A stretch of DNA of 64,000 nucleotides from JASFBA01 sp036172265 (GCA_036172265.1 JASFBA010000007.1:4439-68438), one strand, 5' to 3'. Numbered from the stretch's first letter, positions 8,898-16,958 are shown. The notes: a model not told the origin generated them from the letters alone. Program-made: numbers and translations.

Positions 8898-8922
8898 TTT
8901 TCCGACGATTCGATAGGAGGAA

Positions 8923-9168
8923 ATGGTGAAACTGGCGATTGTTGTGCTGTCCAACGCCCAGGCCGACGAGGCGGTAGAAGCCCTTTTGAAGGCCGGACAT
9001 CGGGTTACCCGGCTGGCCAGCACCGGGGGACTTCTCCGACAGGGCAACACCACGTTGCTTGTCGGGGCGGAGGACAAACATATGGAAGAGATTATGGACA
9101 TCCTTCGCCAGCAGGCTCCCGGGGCGTTGATCGCCATATTGCCTCTGGAGCGTTATGAACACTTCTGA
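8923..9168 (+). CDS. Very short PII-like / DarA-like (cyclic-di-AMP receptor family) protein
   Basis: 81 residues. The N-terminal half matches the DarA/PstA (YaaQ, DUF970) fold: KLAIVVLSNAQADEAVEALL, then the hallmark RLASTGGLLRQGNTTLLVG (family: TKLATTGGFLRAGNTT), and the end ILPLERYEHF matches the family ending V.P.E.F..F. The family is normally about 109 residues; here the middle segment with the long B-loop is missing and strand 3 connects directly to the last strand. Ligand binding is therefore uncertain. GGAGG sits 2-4 bases before ATG. Its 3' end is 13 bases from the rplY start. Confidence 0.75.
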   Translation: MVKLAIVVLSNAQADEAVEALLKAGHRVTRLASTGGLLRQGNTTLLVGAEDKHMEEIMDILRQQAPGALIAILPLERYEHF

Positions 9169-9181
9169 GGTGGAGGACATA

Positions 9182-9805
9182 ATGGCCGAGATTACCTTAC
9201 AAGCAGAACGACGAAAAGTTGTCGGCAAGCGGGTACGGCGTTTGCGCCGCTCCGGGTTGGTGCCTGGGGTCTTCTACGGGCCTCGGGTGGAACCGCTGCT
9301 CGTTCAGGTCCCGCACAAAATGCTGAGCGAGGTTTACCGGCAGGCAGGGAGCAGCACTCTCATCCAGGTGGTGCTGGACGGCAATACCTACCCGGCTCTG
9401 ATCCGCGATCTCCAGCGCGACCCGATCAGCCAGGAGATTCTGCACCTGGACCTGGAACGGGTCGACCTGGACCGGCCGATTACCACCCAGGTTCCCATCA
9501 TCCTGAAGGGCATTTCGCCTGTAGTGGAGCAGGGCCTGGCGGTGTTGACGCACGGCTTGGAAGAGATCGAAATCCGCTGTCTTCCCACCGCCGTCCCTGC
9601 CCATGTTGAAGTGGATATTTCCGTGATTACCCGGCCGGACCAGGCCATCCACGTCGGCGACCTGGTCCTTCCTCCGGAGGTGCATCTCCTCACCGATCCC
9701 AAGGCGATCATCGTTTACACCACGCCGATTCGCCGCCTGGAGGAAGAAGAGAAGCCGGCCGAGGAAACGGCCCCGACCGGTTCGGCCACGTCCAAGGAGG
9801 AATAA
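9182..9805 (+). CDS. rplY: Large ribosomal subunit protein L25 (CTC/TL5 type)
   Basis: A 207-residue protein that binds 5S rRNA in the 50S subunit. The N-terminal L25 domain (about 1-95) has GKRVRRLRRSGLVPGVFYG and LIRDLQRDPISQEILHLDL; the C-terminal TL5/CTC domain (about 100-185) has VPIILKGISP and GDLVLPPEV. An acidic tail (EEEEKPAEE) ends the protein. The ATG at 9182 has GGAGG 5 bases upstream; the frame can start 9 codons earlier but that would overlap the preceding gene. It is probably co-transcribed with the PII-like gene. Confidence 0.92.
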   Translation: MAEITLQAERRKVVGKRVRRLRRSGLVPGVFYGPRVEPLLVQVPHKMLSEVYRQAGSSTLIQVVLDGNTYPALIRDLQRDPISQEILHLDLERVDLDRPITTQVPIILKGISPVVEQGLAVLTHGLEEIEIRCLPTAVPAHVEVDISVITRPDQAIHVGDLVLPPEVHLLTDPKAIIVYTTPIRRLEEEEKPAEETAPTGSATSKEE

Positions 9806-9839
9806 CCCTTTCCTCCGTTTAGAAGAAAAGGAGTAAGCC

Positions 9840-11171
9840 GTGTTCGGCCCCGAACGTTTCCAGCAGATTGCCGAGACCGTCTTCCGGTACTCCGGTGCCG
9901 ACCAGACCGAGGTGGTCTTTATGGCCGGCGAGGAGAGTTTGACCCGCTTTGCCAATTCCTACATCCATCAGAACGTTGCCCGCAGCAATGCCCAGGTTTC
10001 GGTGCGGGCCGTCGTGGGTCGGCGCACCGGCGTGGCTTCCACCAATGACCTCTCGGAGGAAGCGTTGCGCCGGGTGGCCGAAGAGGCATTGGAGATTGCC
10101 CGGATGCAGGTGGAGGACCCCGATTTCCGTTCCCTCCCTGGGCCGGCTCCCATCCCGTCGGTCGAGGCCTTTGCCCCAGGAGTGGCTTCTTGCCCGCCCG
10201 AGGAGCGGGCCCGGCGGGTGGGAACGATCTGCCGACTGGCCAGAGATCACGGTCTGCGGGCCAGCGGGGCCCTTTCCACCGGCTGGGGCGAGATCGGAGT
10301 GGCCAATTCTCTGGGTGTCCGGGCCTACTTCCCGCTCACTCGGGCCGAACTGAACACGGTCATCCTGGGAGAGAGCGGTTCGGGGCATGCCATGGCCATC
10401 GCCACCGGTCTGGAGGAACTGGATGAGGAGGCTGTGGCCCGGGAGGCCATTGACAAAGCGCTGCGCAGTACCCATCCCATTGAAATTCCCCCGGGTGAGT
10501 ATGAGGTCGTCCTGGAAGAGTATGCGGTCGCCACGATGCTAAACTATATGGCCTACTTGGGCTTCTCGGCCCTGGCCCTGCAGGAGGGGCGCAGTTTTAT
10601 GCGGCTGGGAGAACGCATCGTCGGTCCGGAGGTCACTATCTGGGACGACGGTTTGGACTCCTCCGGCCTGCCTATGCCTTTTGACTTCGAGGGCGTGCCG
10701 AAGCAGCGGGTAGACCTCATAGTCGAGGGCGTGGCCCAGGCGGTAGTCTATGATTCGTACACGGCCGGCCGGGAGGAAGGACGCTCTTCCACCGGCCATG
10801 CCCTGCCGGCCCCCAACACCTTCGGTCCTCTGCCGCTTAACCTCTTTATGGCCCCGGGCACCACTCCTCGGCAGGAGTTGGGCCGCTCCATCGAGCGCGG
10901 CCTCTGGATCACCCGCTTCCACTACGTCAACCCGGCCCATCCTAAGAAGGCTATTCTGACCGGCATGACGCGGGACGGCACCTTCCTCATCGAAAACGGG
11001 GAAGTTGCCCGGCCGGTCAAGGACCTGCGCTTTACCCAGAGCGCGCTGGAGGCGCTGAGCGAGGTGGTTGCCATAAGCCGGGAGACGCGGCTGGTGCCCG
11101 GCTTCTTTGGGGGCACCCGCGTGCCGGCTCTGCATTTGCGTCGTTTCCGCTTCACCGGGGCGACGGTATAA
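9840..11171 (+). CDS. TldE/PmbA-like metalloprotease-related protein
   Basis: 443 residues of the TldD/PmbA family. The protein starts with GTG 6 bases after AAGGAG. It shows family segments such as RFANSYIHQNVARSN near the N-terminus, YDSYTAGREEGRSSTGHA near 310 and GTFLIENGEVARPVKDLRF near the C-terminus. No HEXXXH zinc motif is visible, so it is the non-catalytic TldE-type subunit. TldE works with the protease TldD on unfolded peptides and modified natural products; no TldD is in this window. It follows rplY by 34 bases and precedes ogt by 14 bases. Confidence 0.85.
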   Translation: MFGPERFQQIAETVFRYSGADQTEVVFMAGEESLTRFANSYIHQNVARSNAQVSVRAVVGRRTGVASTNDLSEEALRRVAEEALEIARMQVEDPDFRSLPGPAPIPSVEAFAPGVASCPPEERARRVGTICRLARDHGLRASGALSTGWGEIGVANSLGVRAYFPLTRAELNTVILGESGSGHAMAIATGLEELDEEAVAREAIDKALRSTHPIEIPPGEYEVVLEEYAVATMLNYMAYLGFSALALQEGRSFMRLGERIVGPEVTIWDDGLDSSGLPMPFDFEGVPKQRVDLIVEGVAQAVVYDSYTAGREEGRSSTGHALPAPNTFGPLPLNLFMAPGTTPRQELGRSIERGLWITRFHYVNPAHPKKAILTGMTRDGTFLIENGEVARPVKDLRFTQSALEALSEVVAISRETRLVPGFFGGTRVPALHLRRFRFTGATV

Positions 11172-11185
11172 TCTCCGGAGGAAAT

Positions 11186-11704
11186 ATGCCGGACCTGTAC
11201 TGGTGCCGCTGTCCTTCGCCCTGGGGCTCGCTACGCTTGTTGGCCACGGAGCGCGGCCTGTGTCGGGTGATCCTTCCCACCGAGGAGGGGGTAGAACGCT
11301 GGGTGGCCCGCTTCCTGCCCGGCCACACGGCCGTCGAGGGGGGCCGCCTTCTCCAGGAGGTGGCCGGGCAGATAGAGCGTTACCTGGCTGGCCGGCTGCA
11401 TGCCTTTGACCTACCCCTGGACCTTTGCGGGACCGCCTTTCAGAAGGCCGTCTGGCAGGCTGTGCAGGCCATCCCCTACGGCCAGGTGCGGAGTTACGCC
11501 CAGGTGGCTGCGGCTGTGGGCCGGCCACAGGCGGCCCGGGCCGTCGGAGCGGCTGTTGGGGCCAATCCGCTGCCCATCGTCATCCCTTGCCACCGGGTCG
11601 TTTGCGCCGATGGCTCTCTGGGCGGCTACGGCGGCGGAACGGAGATGAAACGAGACCTGCTTCGCCTGGAAGGTTGCAACGTGGCATCCTTTGTGTTAAA
11701 ATAA
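11186..11704 (+). CDS. ogt: Methylated-DNA--[protein]-cysteine S-methyltransferase
   Basis: 172 residues. It repairs O6-alkylguanine and O4-alkylthymine by moving the alkyl group to its own cysteine. The active-site loop IVIPCHRVV is near residue 133, preceded by AIPYGQVRSYAQVA and AVGAAVGANPLP. The N-terminal ribonuclease-like domain is about 1-75. The length is usual for Ogt. ATG follows CGGAGG closely. It lies 14 bases after the tldE-like gene, so both probably share a transcript. Confidence 0.92.
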   Translation: MPDLYWCRCPSPWGSLRLLATERGLCRVILPTEEGVERWVARFLPGHTAVEGGRLLQEVAGQIERYLAGRLHAFDLPLDLCGTAFQKAVWQAVQAIPYGQVRSYAQVAAAVGRPQAARAVGAAVGANPLPIVIPCHRVVCADGSLGGYGGGTEMKRDLLRLEGCNVASFVLK

Positions 11705-11744
11705 GGATGGGTCCGCAGGCGGCCAGACCCAGAAGGAGGAACGA

Positions 11745-12116
11745 GTGGCTACGCGCACTGATGAGATGGTCAAGCTGCTCAAGGAACTCCAGATGACCAC
11801 CCCGGACGTCGAGGCCTCAGCGGTGGTCAGTGTGGACGGGCTGATCATTGCCTCGGCCCTCCCTGCCGATGTGGAGGAGGACCGGGTCTCGGCGATGAGC
11901 GCGGCCATGCTTTCCTTGGGCGAACGAATCGCCAGCGAACTGCGCCGGGGGGCACTGGATCAGGTTTTCGTGCGCGGCGAGGAAGGGTACGTGCTCCTGA
12001 TGTCGGTGGGGCAGGAGGCCGTGCTGACGGCACTGGCACGCAAGAACGCCAAGTTGGGCCTGGTCTTCTTGGATATGAAGCGTACGGCGGCCGAACTCCT
12101 CCGCCTGTTGGCCTAA
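11745..12116 (+). CDS. Roadblock/LC7 domain protein
   Basis: 123 residues forming a single Roadblock/LC7 domain: VEASAVVSVDGLIIASALP in the N-terminal half, then ASELRRGALDQVFVRGEEGYVLLMSVGQEAVLTALA. Roadblock proteins such as MglB commonly control small Ras-like GTPases; no MglA-like GTPase is present nearby, so the partner is unknown. The GTG start has AAGGAGG 5-6 bases upstream. It is the last gene of the forward cluster and faces hgcB. Confidence 0.85.
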   Translation: MATRTDEMVKLLKELQMTTPDVEASAVVSVDGLIIASALPADVEEDRVSAMSAAMLSLGERIASELRRGALDQVFVRGEEGYVLLMSVGQEAVLTALARKNAKLGLVFLDMKRTAAELLRLLA

Positions 12117-12162
12117 GGGATCAAGGCCGACACAACGGGGCTATTGCCCCACTGTGGGATCC

Positions 12163-12501
12163 CTACCTTCCAGCAGTTTTTCCCTCCGAGCCGGAAGGCG
12201 GTTCGGACGAACCGCGGCCGCAGGCGCAAGCGCAGTCGCTACTTTCCCGTTCCTTTTCTCCCCTCAAAGCGGCCCAGAGCATCGCCGCTGCACAACCCAC
12301 GCCGCTATCTACGGAGATCGCTCCGGCCGGGCAGTTGCGCTGGCAGGCTCCACACTCCATACAGGCCTCCGGGTTGCGCAGTTCGGCCGCTTCCCGCCCA
12401 GGAGCAAAAACGCCGTGCGGACAGACGATGGAGCACAAATCGCAATTGATGCAGAGGTCGGGGTTGTAACGCAAAGTATTGGTTACAGAGGTCTGAATCA
12501 T
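12163..12501 (-). CDS. hgcB: Mercury methylation ferredoxin HgcB
   Basis: 112 residues. Two [4Fe-4S] motifs are present: CINCDLCSIVCPHG (Cys17, 20, 23, 27) and CMECGACQRNCPAG (Cys47, 50, 53, 57). Beyond a normal bacterial ferredoxin it has VGCAAAM (Cys70), which matches the conserved extra cysteine of HgcB, and a C-terminal cysteine cluster CACAC (Cys90, 92, 94). In known methylators HgcB reduces the corrinoid of HgcA and helps to pass Hg(II) through these cysteines. The ATG overlaps the TGA of hgcA (ATGA), which explains the start choice and shows tight coupling. The tail after Cys94 (RGSSEPPSGSEGKTAGR) is longer than usual. Confidence 0.93.
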   Translation of the reverse strand: MIQTSVTNTLRYNPDLCINCDLCSIVCPHGVFAPGREAAELRNPEACMECGACQRNCPAGAISVDSGVGCAAAMLWAALRGEKERESSDCACACGRGSSEPPSGSEGKTAGR

Positions 12502-13511
12502 CCGAAGCCTCCTAACCTTTCGACGACAAACGAGGTCAGAAAAAGGACGACGCCGGTGGCAAAGAGGCCGGCCATCAGACGGGTGTAGCGGAGAATCTCC
12601 CGGCGTACCCCGCTCCGCGAGGTGAAGGGGGTCGAACCGGTGAAGTTGAGCGCCAGGAACGCGGTTACGGGAGGCAAGACCAGCAGGAAGGCCAGGGCCA
12701 TAAGGACCCGCCACCAGGCTGGTGACCCGCCCCCCTCAAGTACCCCCAGCGCGAAGGGCAGGGCCACTGCCCCGCCCAGGAAAAAGCCTTTGCTGCTGAA
12801 ATCGCGCGTAGGCAACCAGGGCAGAAGGATGGGAAAGAGCACCACCCCGGCCAGCACCGCCGCTACCGTCGCCGCTACCGCAAGCCAGCCACCCAGAAAA
12901 CGCACCACCACGGCTACCAGAAGAAGCGGTAGGAAGACGTGGACAACTTCTACCGGAATCAGCACCAGGCGGTCCGGGAGGTCGAAACGCACCCGACGCA
13001 TCTCCGGCGTGGCTTGATGGGTCTTCAAGTACTCCGGCAGGTCGGAGGCACGCACCGGGCCGTATTCCACCCGGAAGCCGCAGCGCCGCCGAACCTCGTG
13101 CGCAGAGACCCCGGCGGCACCTAACTGGGGCAGGATGAGGGTACGGTGGCGGACTAGATCGGCCAAGCCGGTGGCCTCAACCCGCCGTACTACTTCATCG
13201 GTACTGAAGGTGCCTTTGCCGGCCGCGCACCAGACGTTGATACCTTCGGTATCCAGGACCAGGATGTAGCCGTCTATCCCGGCCAGGGCCGAGCGCAGGG
13301 CATCGAAGGAGAGGGTGTAGTTGGCGGTGACGAAGACGGGCGATTCGGGTGTAGGATTCCCCAGAGCATATAGCCCCGGTCGGATGCGGTGTCCTCCCCG
13401 ACGGTAGCCCAGCCGGGCCAGGACGTGATCCCAGCGATCAGCCCAGGTCAGGGTGGATGTCGTGGGGATGATGGAAAGGTCCGGTGGTGTCATCTCGATA
13501 CTTTTGTCCAT
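12498..13511 (-). CDS. hgcA: Mercury methylation corrinoid protein HgcA
   Basis: 337 residues, the usual size. The N-terminal corrinoid-binding domain (about 55-165) carries the diagnostic cap helix NVWCAAGKGTF with Cys95 as predicted lower cobalt ligand. It is followed by HRTLILPQLGAAGVSAHEV and EYGPVRASDLPEYL, both family hallmarks. About five membrane segments follow (roughly 181-203, 205-230, 243-260, 266-288, 312-331), with RDFSSKGF and NFTGSTPFTSRSGVRREI in the loops. In known methylators HgcA transfers a methyl group from a folate-type donor to Hg(II). Start is ATG 13511 or ATG 13493; neither ribosome site is strong. It follows the M20 and DUF72 genes on the same strand. Confidence 0.95.
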   Translation of the reverse strand: MDKSIEMTPPDLSIIPTTSTLTWADRWDHVLARLGYRRGGHRIRPGLYALGNPTPESPVFVTANYTLSFDALRSALAGIDGYILVLDTEGINVWCAAGKGTFSTDEVVRRVEATGLADLVRHRTLILPQLGAAGVSAHEVRRRCGFRVEYGPVRASDLPEYLKTHQATPEMRRVRFDLPDRLVLIPVEVVHVFLPLLLVAVVVRFLGGWLAVAATVAAVLAGVVLFPILLPWLPTRDFSSKGFFLGGAVALPFALGVLEGGGSPAWWRVLMALAFLLVLPPVTAFLALNFTGSTPFTSRSGVRREILRYTRLMAGLFATGVVLFLTSFVVERLGGFG

Positions 13512-13526
13512 ATCTCAAATCTCGTA

Positions 13527-13571
13527 ACCTGGGCTTCAGCCTGGGCTATTGGCACAGGTTGAAGCCTATGC
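13527..13571. repeat. Paired short palindromes beside the DUF72 stop
   Basis: CCTGGGCTTCAGCCTGGG and GCACAGGTTGAAGCCTATGC stand in the hgcA leader region. They are relatives of the pair at 2402-2450. The last base is the first base of the CTA that gives the TAG stop of the DUF72 gene. Confidence 0.55.
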
Positions 13572-14341
13572 TACTCGGCCAGCAACAGGCGCAGTTGCCG
13601 GGCCGTCTGCACGGCCTGGCCCTGCCAGTGGTTGTTGGCGAAGATAAAGACCGTATCCGCCTTCTGCTCCAGGTAGCGAATCTTGGGCAGCCACTCGTGC
13701 AATTCCTCGTCGCTGTAAGTGTAGTCGTAACGCTCCCAGGCTTCCTCGTGCTGCCACCACTTGGCTGCGTTGCGTCCGTGGAAACGGACGTAGGCGATGG
13801 GAGATGTGGCCTCGGCCACCGGGGGGAGCAGCCCCTTCAGGCGGGGCTCGTCCACGCAGCAGAAGCCGAATTGCAGCCGGCGCAGCAGGTCGAAGGTATC
13901 CTCGTTCACCCAGGCTGCATTGCGGAACTCGATCACCACCGGCAGTTCGCCGAAGCGCTCGCGCACCCGATGCAGGTAATCCCGGTTCTCCCGATTGGGG
14001 CGAAAGGACCAGGGAAACTGGGCCAGAATACAGCCGAACTTGCCCTCCTCCCGAAGTGGGCGGAGGGCCTGGATAAATTGGGCAAAAGCCGCCTCGTTTT
14101 CCTCGCGCCCGTGGGTGAGTTCCTGGCTGGCCTTGACGGTGAAGAGGAAGCCGGCCGGCACCTTCCGGGCCATGGCCTGGAGGGTATAGGGGTCGGGGAG
14201 GCGGTAATAAGTAAAGTTTACCTCAACGGCATCAAATTCACGGGCATAGTAGGGGAGCATATCCCGTTCGAGCATGCCCTCTGGATAGAAGGGGCCAATC
14301 CAATCCTGATAACTGTAGCCGCTGGTGCCGATGCGGATCAT
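13571..14341 (-). CDS. DUF72 (YecE-like) family protein
   Basis: 256 residues with the complete DUF72 pattern: RIGTSGYSYQDWIGPFYPEG at the start, FDAVEVNFTYYRLP, FTVKASQELTH, GCILAQFPWSF, VVIEFRNAAWV, YVRFHGRNAAKWW and the end VFIFANNHWQGQA. The family folds as a TIM barrel; its biochemical role is not established. The gene begins 3 bases after the M20 peptidase gene, so the two are one transcription unit. hgcA follows after 59 bases of palindromic repeats. Confidence 0.88.
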   Translation of the reverse strand: MIRIGTSGYSYQDWIGPFYPEGMLERDMLPYYAREFDAVEVNFTYYRLPDPYTLQAMARKVPAGFLFTVKASQELTHGREENEAAFAQFIQALRPLREEGKFGCILAQFPWSFRPNRENRDYLHRVRERFGELPVVIEFRNAAWVNEDTFDLLRRLQFGFCCVDEPRLKGLLPPVAEATSPIAYVRFHGRNAAKWWQHEEAWERYDYTYSDEELHEWLPKIRYLEQKADTVFIFANNHWQGQAVQTARQLRLLLAE

Positions 14342-14344
14342 CGT

Positions 14345-15688
14345 CTATCCCTCCACACAGAAACGCCGCACCACCTCGTAGAGCACCCGCAGGCTGAAGC
14401 GCAGATTTTCCAGGGAGATGCGTTCGTTGTGGGCATGGGCCAGTTGCAGGGGGGAGATGCTGCCCTCCTCCCGCATAGGGCCAAAGCCGTAGGTGGTAAC
14501 GCCCAAGGGAACGAGGTGGCGGGCGTCGGTAGCGCCGCAGACCATCATGGGAAGGAGGATGGCCTGGGGTTCAAACTCCCCAAGGACGGCCTCGATGGTG
14601 CGATAGAGAGGGGTATCGGGGCCGGCCTCCAGGCCGGGGGAGTATTCCTCGACCTGGATCTCCACGGCCGGCCCAACGACCTCGCCGACCTCGCGCAAAA
14701 ACTGCTCCGGGTATTGATCGGGCAGGATACGTCCGTCTACCAGGGCCTCGGCAGTGGAAGGGATGACGTTGACCTTCTGGCCGGCTTGCAGGACGGTGGG
14801 CGTGGCCGTGTTATGGAGCATCCCAAAGATCATACGCTGCCAGGCCTGGGTAATGGGCAACTGGCGCAGAAGGAAGGCACTGGCCGCCGGATCCAAGAGG
14901 CCGCGGACCAGAGTAGCCGTCTCATGCCCCTGTCCACGGGCCAGGCCTTCGACGAAACGCTTGGTGGTACGGGTCAGGTGCATCGGCAAGGGGGTGCGGC
15001 CCAGTTTGAGCACCGCTTCGGAGAGGGCGACGACGGCGTTTTCTTCCTGCGGGATAGCGCCGTGGCCGGCCTGTCCACTGGCCCGCAGGCGCAGCCAGCA
15101 GACCCCTTTTTCGGCGGTCTGGCAGGTGAAGTAGGTCTGGCCGCGCAGTTCCAGGCTGACACCGCCGCCCTCATTGATGGCATATTCGGCCCGCACCAGG
15201 TCGGGGTGGTTGACCACCAGCCAGGCCAACCCCTTGGAACCGTGTTCCTCCTCGTCGGCACAGGCGGCCAGGATGAGGTCGCGTTTGAGCGGGAGGCCCT
15301 GGCGGTGGAGGAGCAACACGATCATCAACTCGACCGCGGTCAGGTTCTTGGTGTCCACCGTGCCCCGGCCCCAGATGTAGCCGTCGGCGATGGTGGCGGA
15401 GAAGGGGGGGTAGGCCCATTTGTCGGCCTCGGCCGGGACGACATCCAGGTGCGAGAGGAGGAGAAGCGGGGCGGCTTGGCCGCTACCGCGCAGGCGCACC
15501 ACCAGGTTGGCCCGCTCAGGGGCGGATTCCAGGACGAGTGGATCCAGCCCCTCGCGGGCCAGAACGCCGGCCAGGTATTCGGCGGCCGGCCGTTCGCGGC
15601 CAGGCGGGTTGGTGGTATCGAACTGTACCAGCGCCCGTAGGTGGGCCACCGTCTCCTCGAACGCCTGATCCCAGTTGACCTCGGCCAT
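14345..15688 (-). CDS. M20-family metallopeptidase / deacylase (ArgE/DapE/CPG2-like)
   Basis: 447 residues of a two-zinc hydrolase. Metal and catalytic segments are visible: LLSHLDVVP (His and catalytic Asp), WGRGTVDTKN (bridging Asp), ADEEEHGSKG (catalytic Glu and metal Glu) and a late CGATDARH segment. A dimerisation domain with RASGQAGHGAIP lies in between. Substrate may be a dipeptide or an N-acyl amino acid. The ATG at 15688 is preceded by AAAGGGAAATACT. It probably leads the operon M20-DUF72 and possibly hgcAB. Confidence 0.87.
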   Translation of the reverse strand: MAEVNWDQAFEETVAHLRALVQFDTTNPPGRERPAAEYLAGVLAREGLDPLVLESAPERANLVVRLRGSGQAAPLLLLSHLDVVPAEADKWAYPPFSATIADGYIWGRGTVDTKNLTAVELMIVLLLHRQGLPLKRDLILAACADEEEHGSKGLAWLVVNHPDLVRAEYAINEGGGVSLELRGQTYFTCQTAEKGVCWLRLRASGQAGHGAIPQEENAVVALSEAVLKLGRTPLPMHLTRTTKRFVEGLARGQGHETATLVRGLLDPAASAFLLRQLPITQAWQRMIFGMLHNTATPTVLQAGQKVNVIPSTAEALVDGRILPDQYPEQFLREVGEVVGPAVEIQVEEYSPGLEAGPDTPLYRTIEAVLGEFEPQAILLPMMVCGATDARHLVPLGVTTYGFGPMREEGSISPLQLAHAHNERISLENLRFSLRVLYEVVRRFCVEG

Positions 15689-15725
15689 AGTATTTCCCTT
15701 TCGTCTAAAGTTTCTCGTCGGCCCT

Positions 15726-15754
15726 ATTCTACCACAAAACCGGCCGGAAACAAA
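15726..15754 (-). promoter_or_regulatory. Possible promoter for the M20 peptidase gene
   Basis: Reverse strand: TTTGTT (15754-15749), 17-base spacer, TAGAAT (15731-15726), about 38 bases before the ATG. The -10 box is good and the -35 box weak. Confidence 0.4.
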
Positions 15755-15831
15755 CCGGCGCACGATGGATGCGTGTTTCTGCTCGGACGAGTCGATGATG
15801 CCCAACTCCAAGATTGCACTCCTGGTCCAAT

Positions 15832-15860
15832 TTGACAAGAGGGGGTGCTGATGGTATAAG
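15832..15860 (+). promoter_or_regulatory. Sigma70-type promoter for the WxcM-like gene
   Basis: TTGACA (15832-15837), a 17-base spacer and TATAAG (15855-15860). The consensus -35 box makes it one of the strongest promoters of the window. A leader of about 108 bases follows before the ATG at 15975; I see no riboswitch in it. Confidence 0.7.
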
Positions 15861-15974
15861 TGTTGGAAAGGACATCCTTTGCTATGGGAACAAGGGTGAA
15901 AGATCGAAACCGAGGCAGGCGGATGGTTGTCCCCTTCTACCGGGGCCGGCCTTCCATGGGCGGAGGAAGCAGCA

Positions 15975-16919
15975 ATGGATTTTTATAAACACCCAACCGC
16001 ACTGGTGGAATCCACCCATATCGGCAAAAACACCCGCATCTGGGCCTTTGTACACATCCTCCCCGGCGCGGTCATCGGCGAGGATTGCAACATCTGCGAC
16101 CACGTCTTCATTGAGAACGATGTGGTCATCGGCAATCGGGTAACCATCAAGTCCGGCGTTCAATTGTGGGACGGCATAACGATCGAGGACGACGTCTTCA
16201 TCGGTCCCAATGCTTCGTTCAGCAACGACCCCTATCCGCGCAGCAAGCACCACCCGGCCGAACTCGCCAGAACTCTGGTTCGCCAGGGAGCCTCCATCGG
16301 GGCAAACGCCACGATACTGCCGGGGCTAACGATCGGGAGAGGGGCGATGGTCGGTGCCGGCTCCGTGGTCACCAACAACGTGCCGCCCTTTGCCATCGTG
16401 GTCGGCAACCCGGCCCGGATCAAGGGCTACGATTCTGCCTACCGCCAGCACCTGTCGCCGGGGATCTCCAACGAGGTGAAGCCCGTGGAGGAACTGGCGG
16501 TCCGCGGAGTGCAAGTCTACCACCTGCCGTTTATTCCCGATATGCGCGGCAACCTCACCTTTGCCGAAATCGGAAACGGGCTTCCGTTTCTGCCGAAGCG
16601 GTACTTCCTGGTTTTTGACGTCCCCAGCAAAGAGGTCCGCGGCGAACATGCCCATCGCACGCTCCATCAGTTTCTGGTGTGTGCGAAGGGATCTTGCTGC
16701 GTGGTCGTGGACGATGGGGAGAATCGGGCCGAAGTTGTGCTCGATTCGCCGATGATCGGGGTGTATATCCCCCCGATGGTCTGGGCCGTCCAGTACAACT
16801 ATTCGCCTGACGCCGTTCTGCTCGTCCTCGCCTCCGACCTTTATAAACCGGAGGACTATATCCGTGACTATGAGGAGTACCTCCGAGAACTCGGCCGACA
16901 ACATCGTTCCGAGGAATAA
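15975..16919 (+). CDS. WxcM-like bifunctional N-acetyltransferase / dTDP-sugar 3,4-ketoisomerase
   Basis: 314 residues with two domains. The first (about 1-170) is a left-handed beta-helix acyltransferase with hexapeptide repeats (IGKNTRIWAFVHILPGAVIG, SIGANATILPGLTIGRGA, VGNPARIKGYD). The second (about 175-310) is a FdtA/QdtA-type cupin: FLVFDVPSKEVRGEHAH, HQFLVCAKGSCCVVVDDG, GVYIPPMVWAVQYN. Such fusions make dTDP-3-acetamido-3,6-dideoxy sugars for surface glycans. The aminotransferase step is not encoded here. ATG follows GGAGG at 8-9 bases; the frame can open earlier at TTG 15927 without support. The GT2 gene follows after 39 bases. Confidence 0.85.
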   Translation: MDFYKHPTALVESTHIGKNTRIWAFVHILPGAVIGEDCNICDHVFIENDVVIGNRVTIKSGVQLWDGITIEDDVFIGPNASFSNDPYPRSKHHPAELARTLVRQGASIGANATILPGLTIGRGAMVGAGSVVTNNVPPFAIVVGNPARIKGYDSAYRQHLSPGISNEVKPVEELAVRGVQVYHLPFIPDMRGNLTFAEIGNGLPFLPKRYFLVFDVPSKEVRGEHAHRTLHQFLVCAKGSCCVVVDDGENRAEVVLDSPMIGVYIPPMVWAVQYNYSPDAVLLVLASDLYKPEDYIRDYEEYLRELGRQHRSEE

Positions 16920-16958
16920 CCACGATTTGATGCCCGTGCTTTCCGGGAGGAAACCCCG

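Noticed and set aside
8764..9228. N-terminal extension of the GT-C glycosyltransferase up to 9228
   Set aside because: It overlaps the oppositely oriented PII-like and rplY genes, has no membrane or enzyme-like character, and the ATG at 8763 has a good ribosome site.
13484..15640. Long forward open frame (718 codons) opposite the M20 and DUF72 genes
   Set aside because: Its translation is low-complexity and unlike any protein; the reverse strand encodes complete M20 and DUF72 enzymes. It is a GC-driven shadow, as are the long frames at 4954-6024, 7561-8760, 39971-41779, 41641-43524 and 58795-60846.
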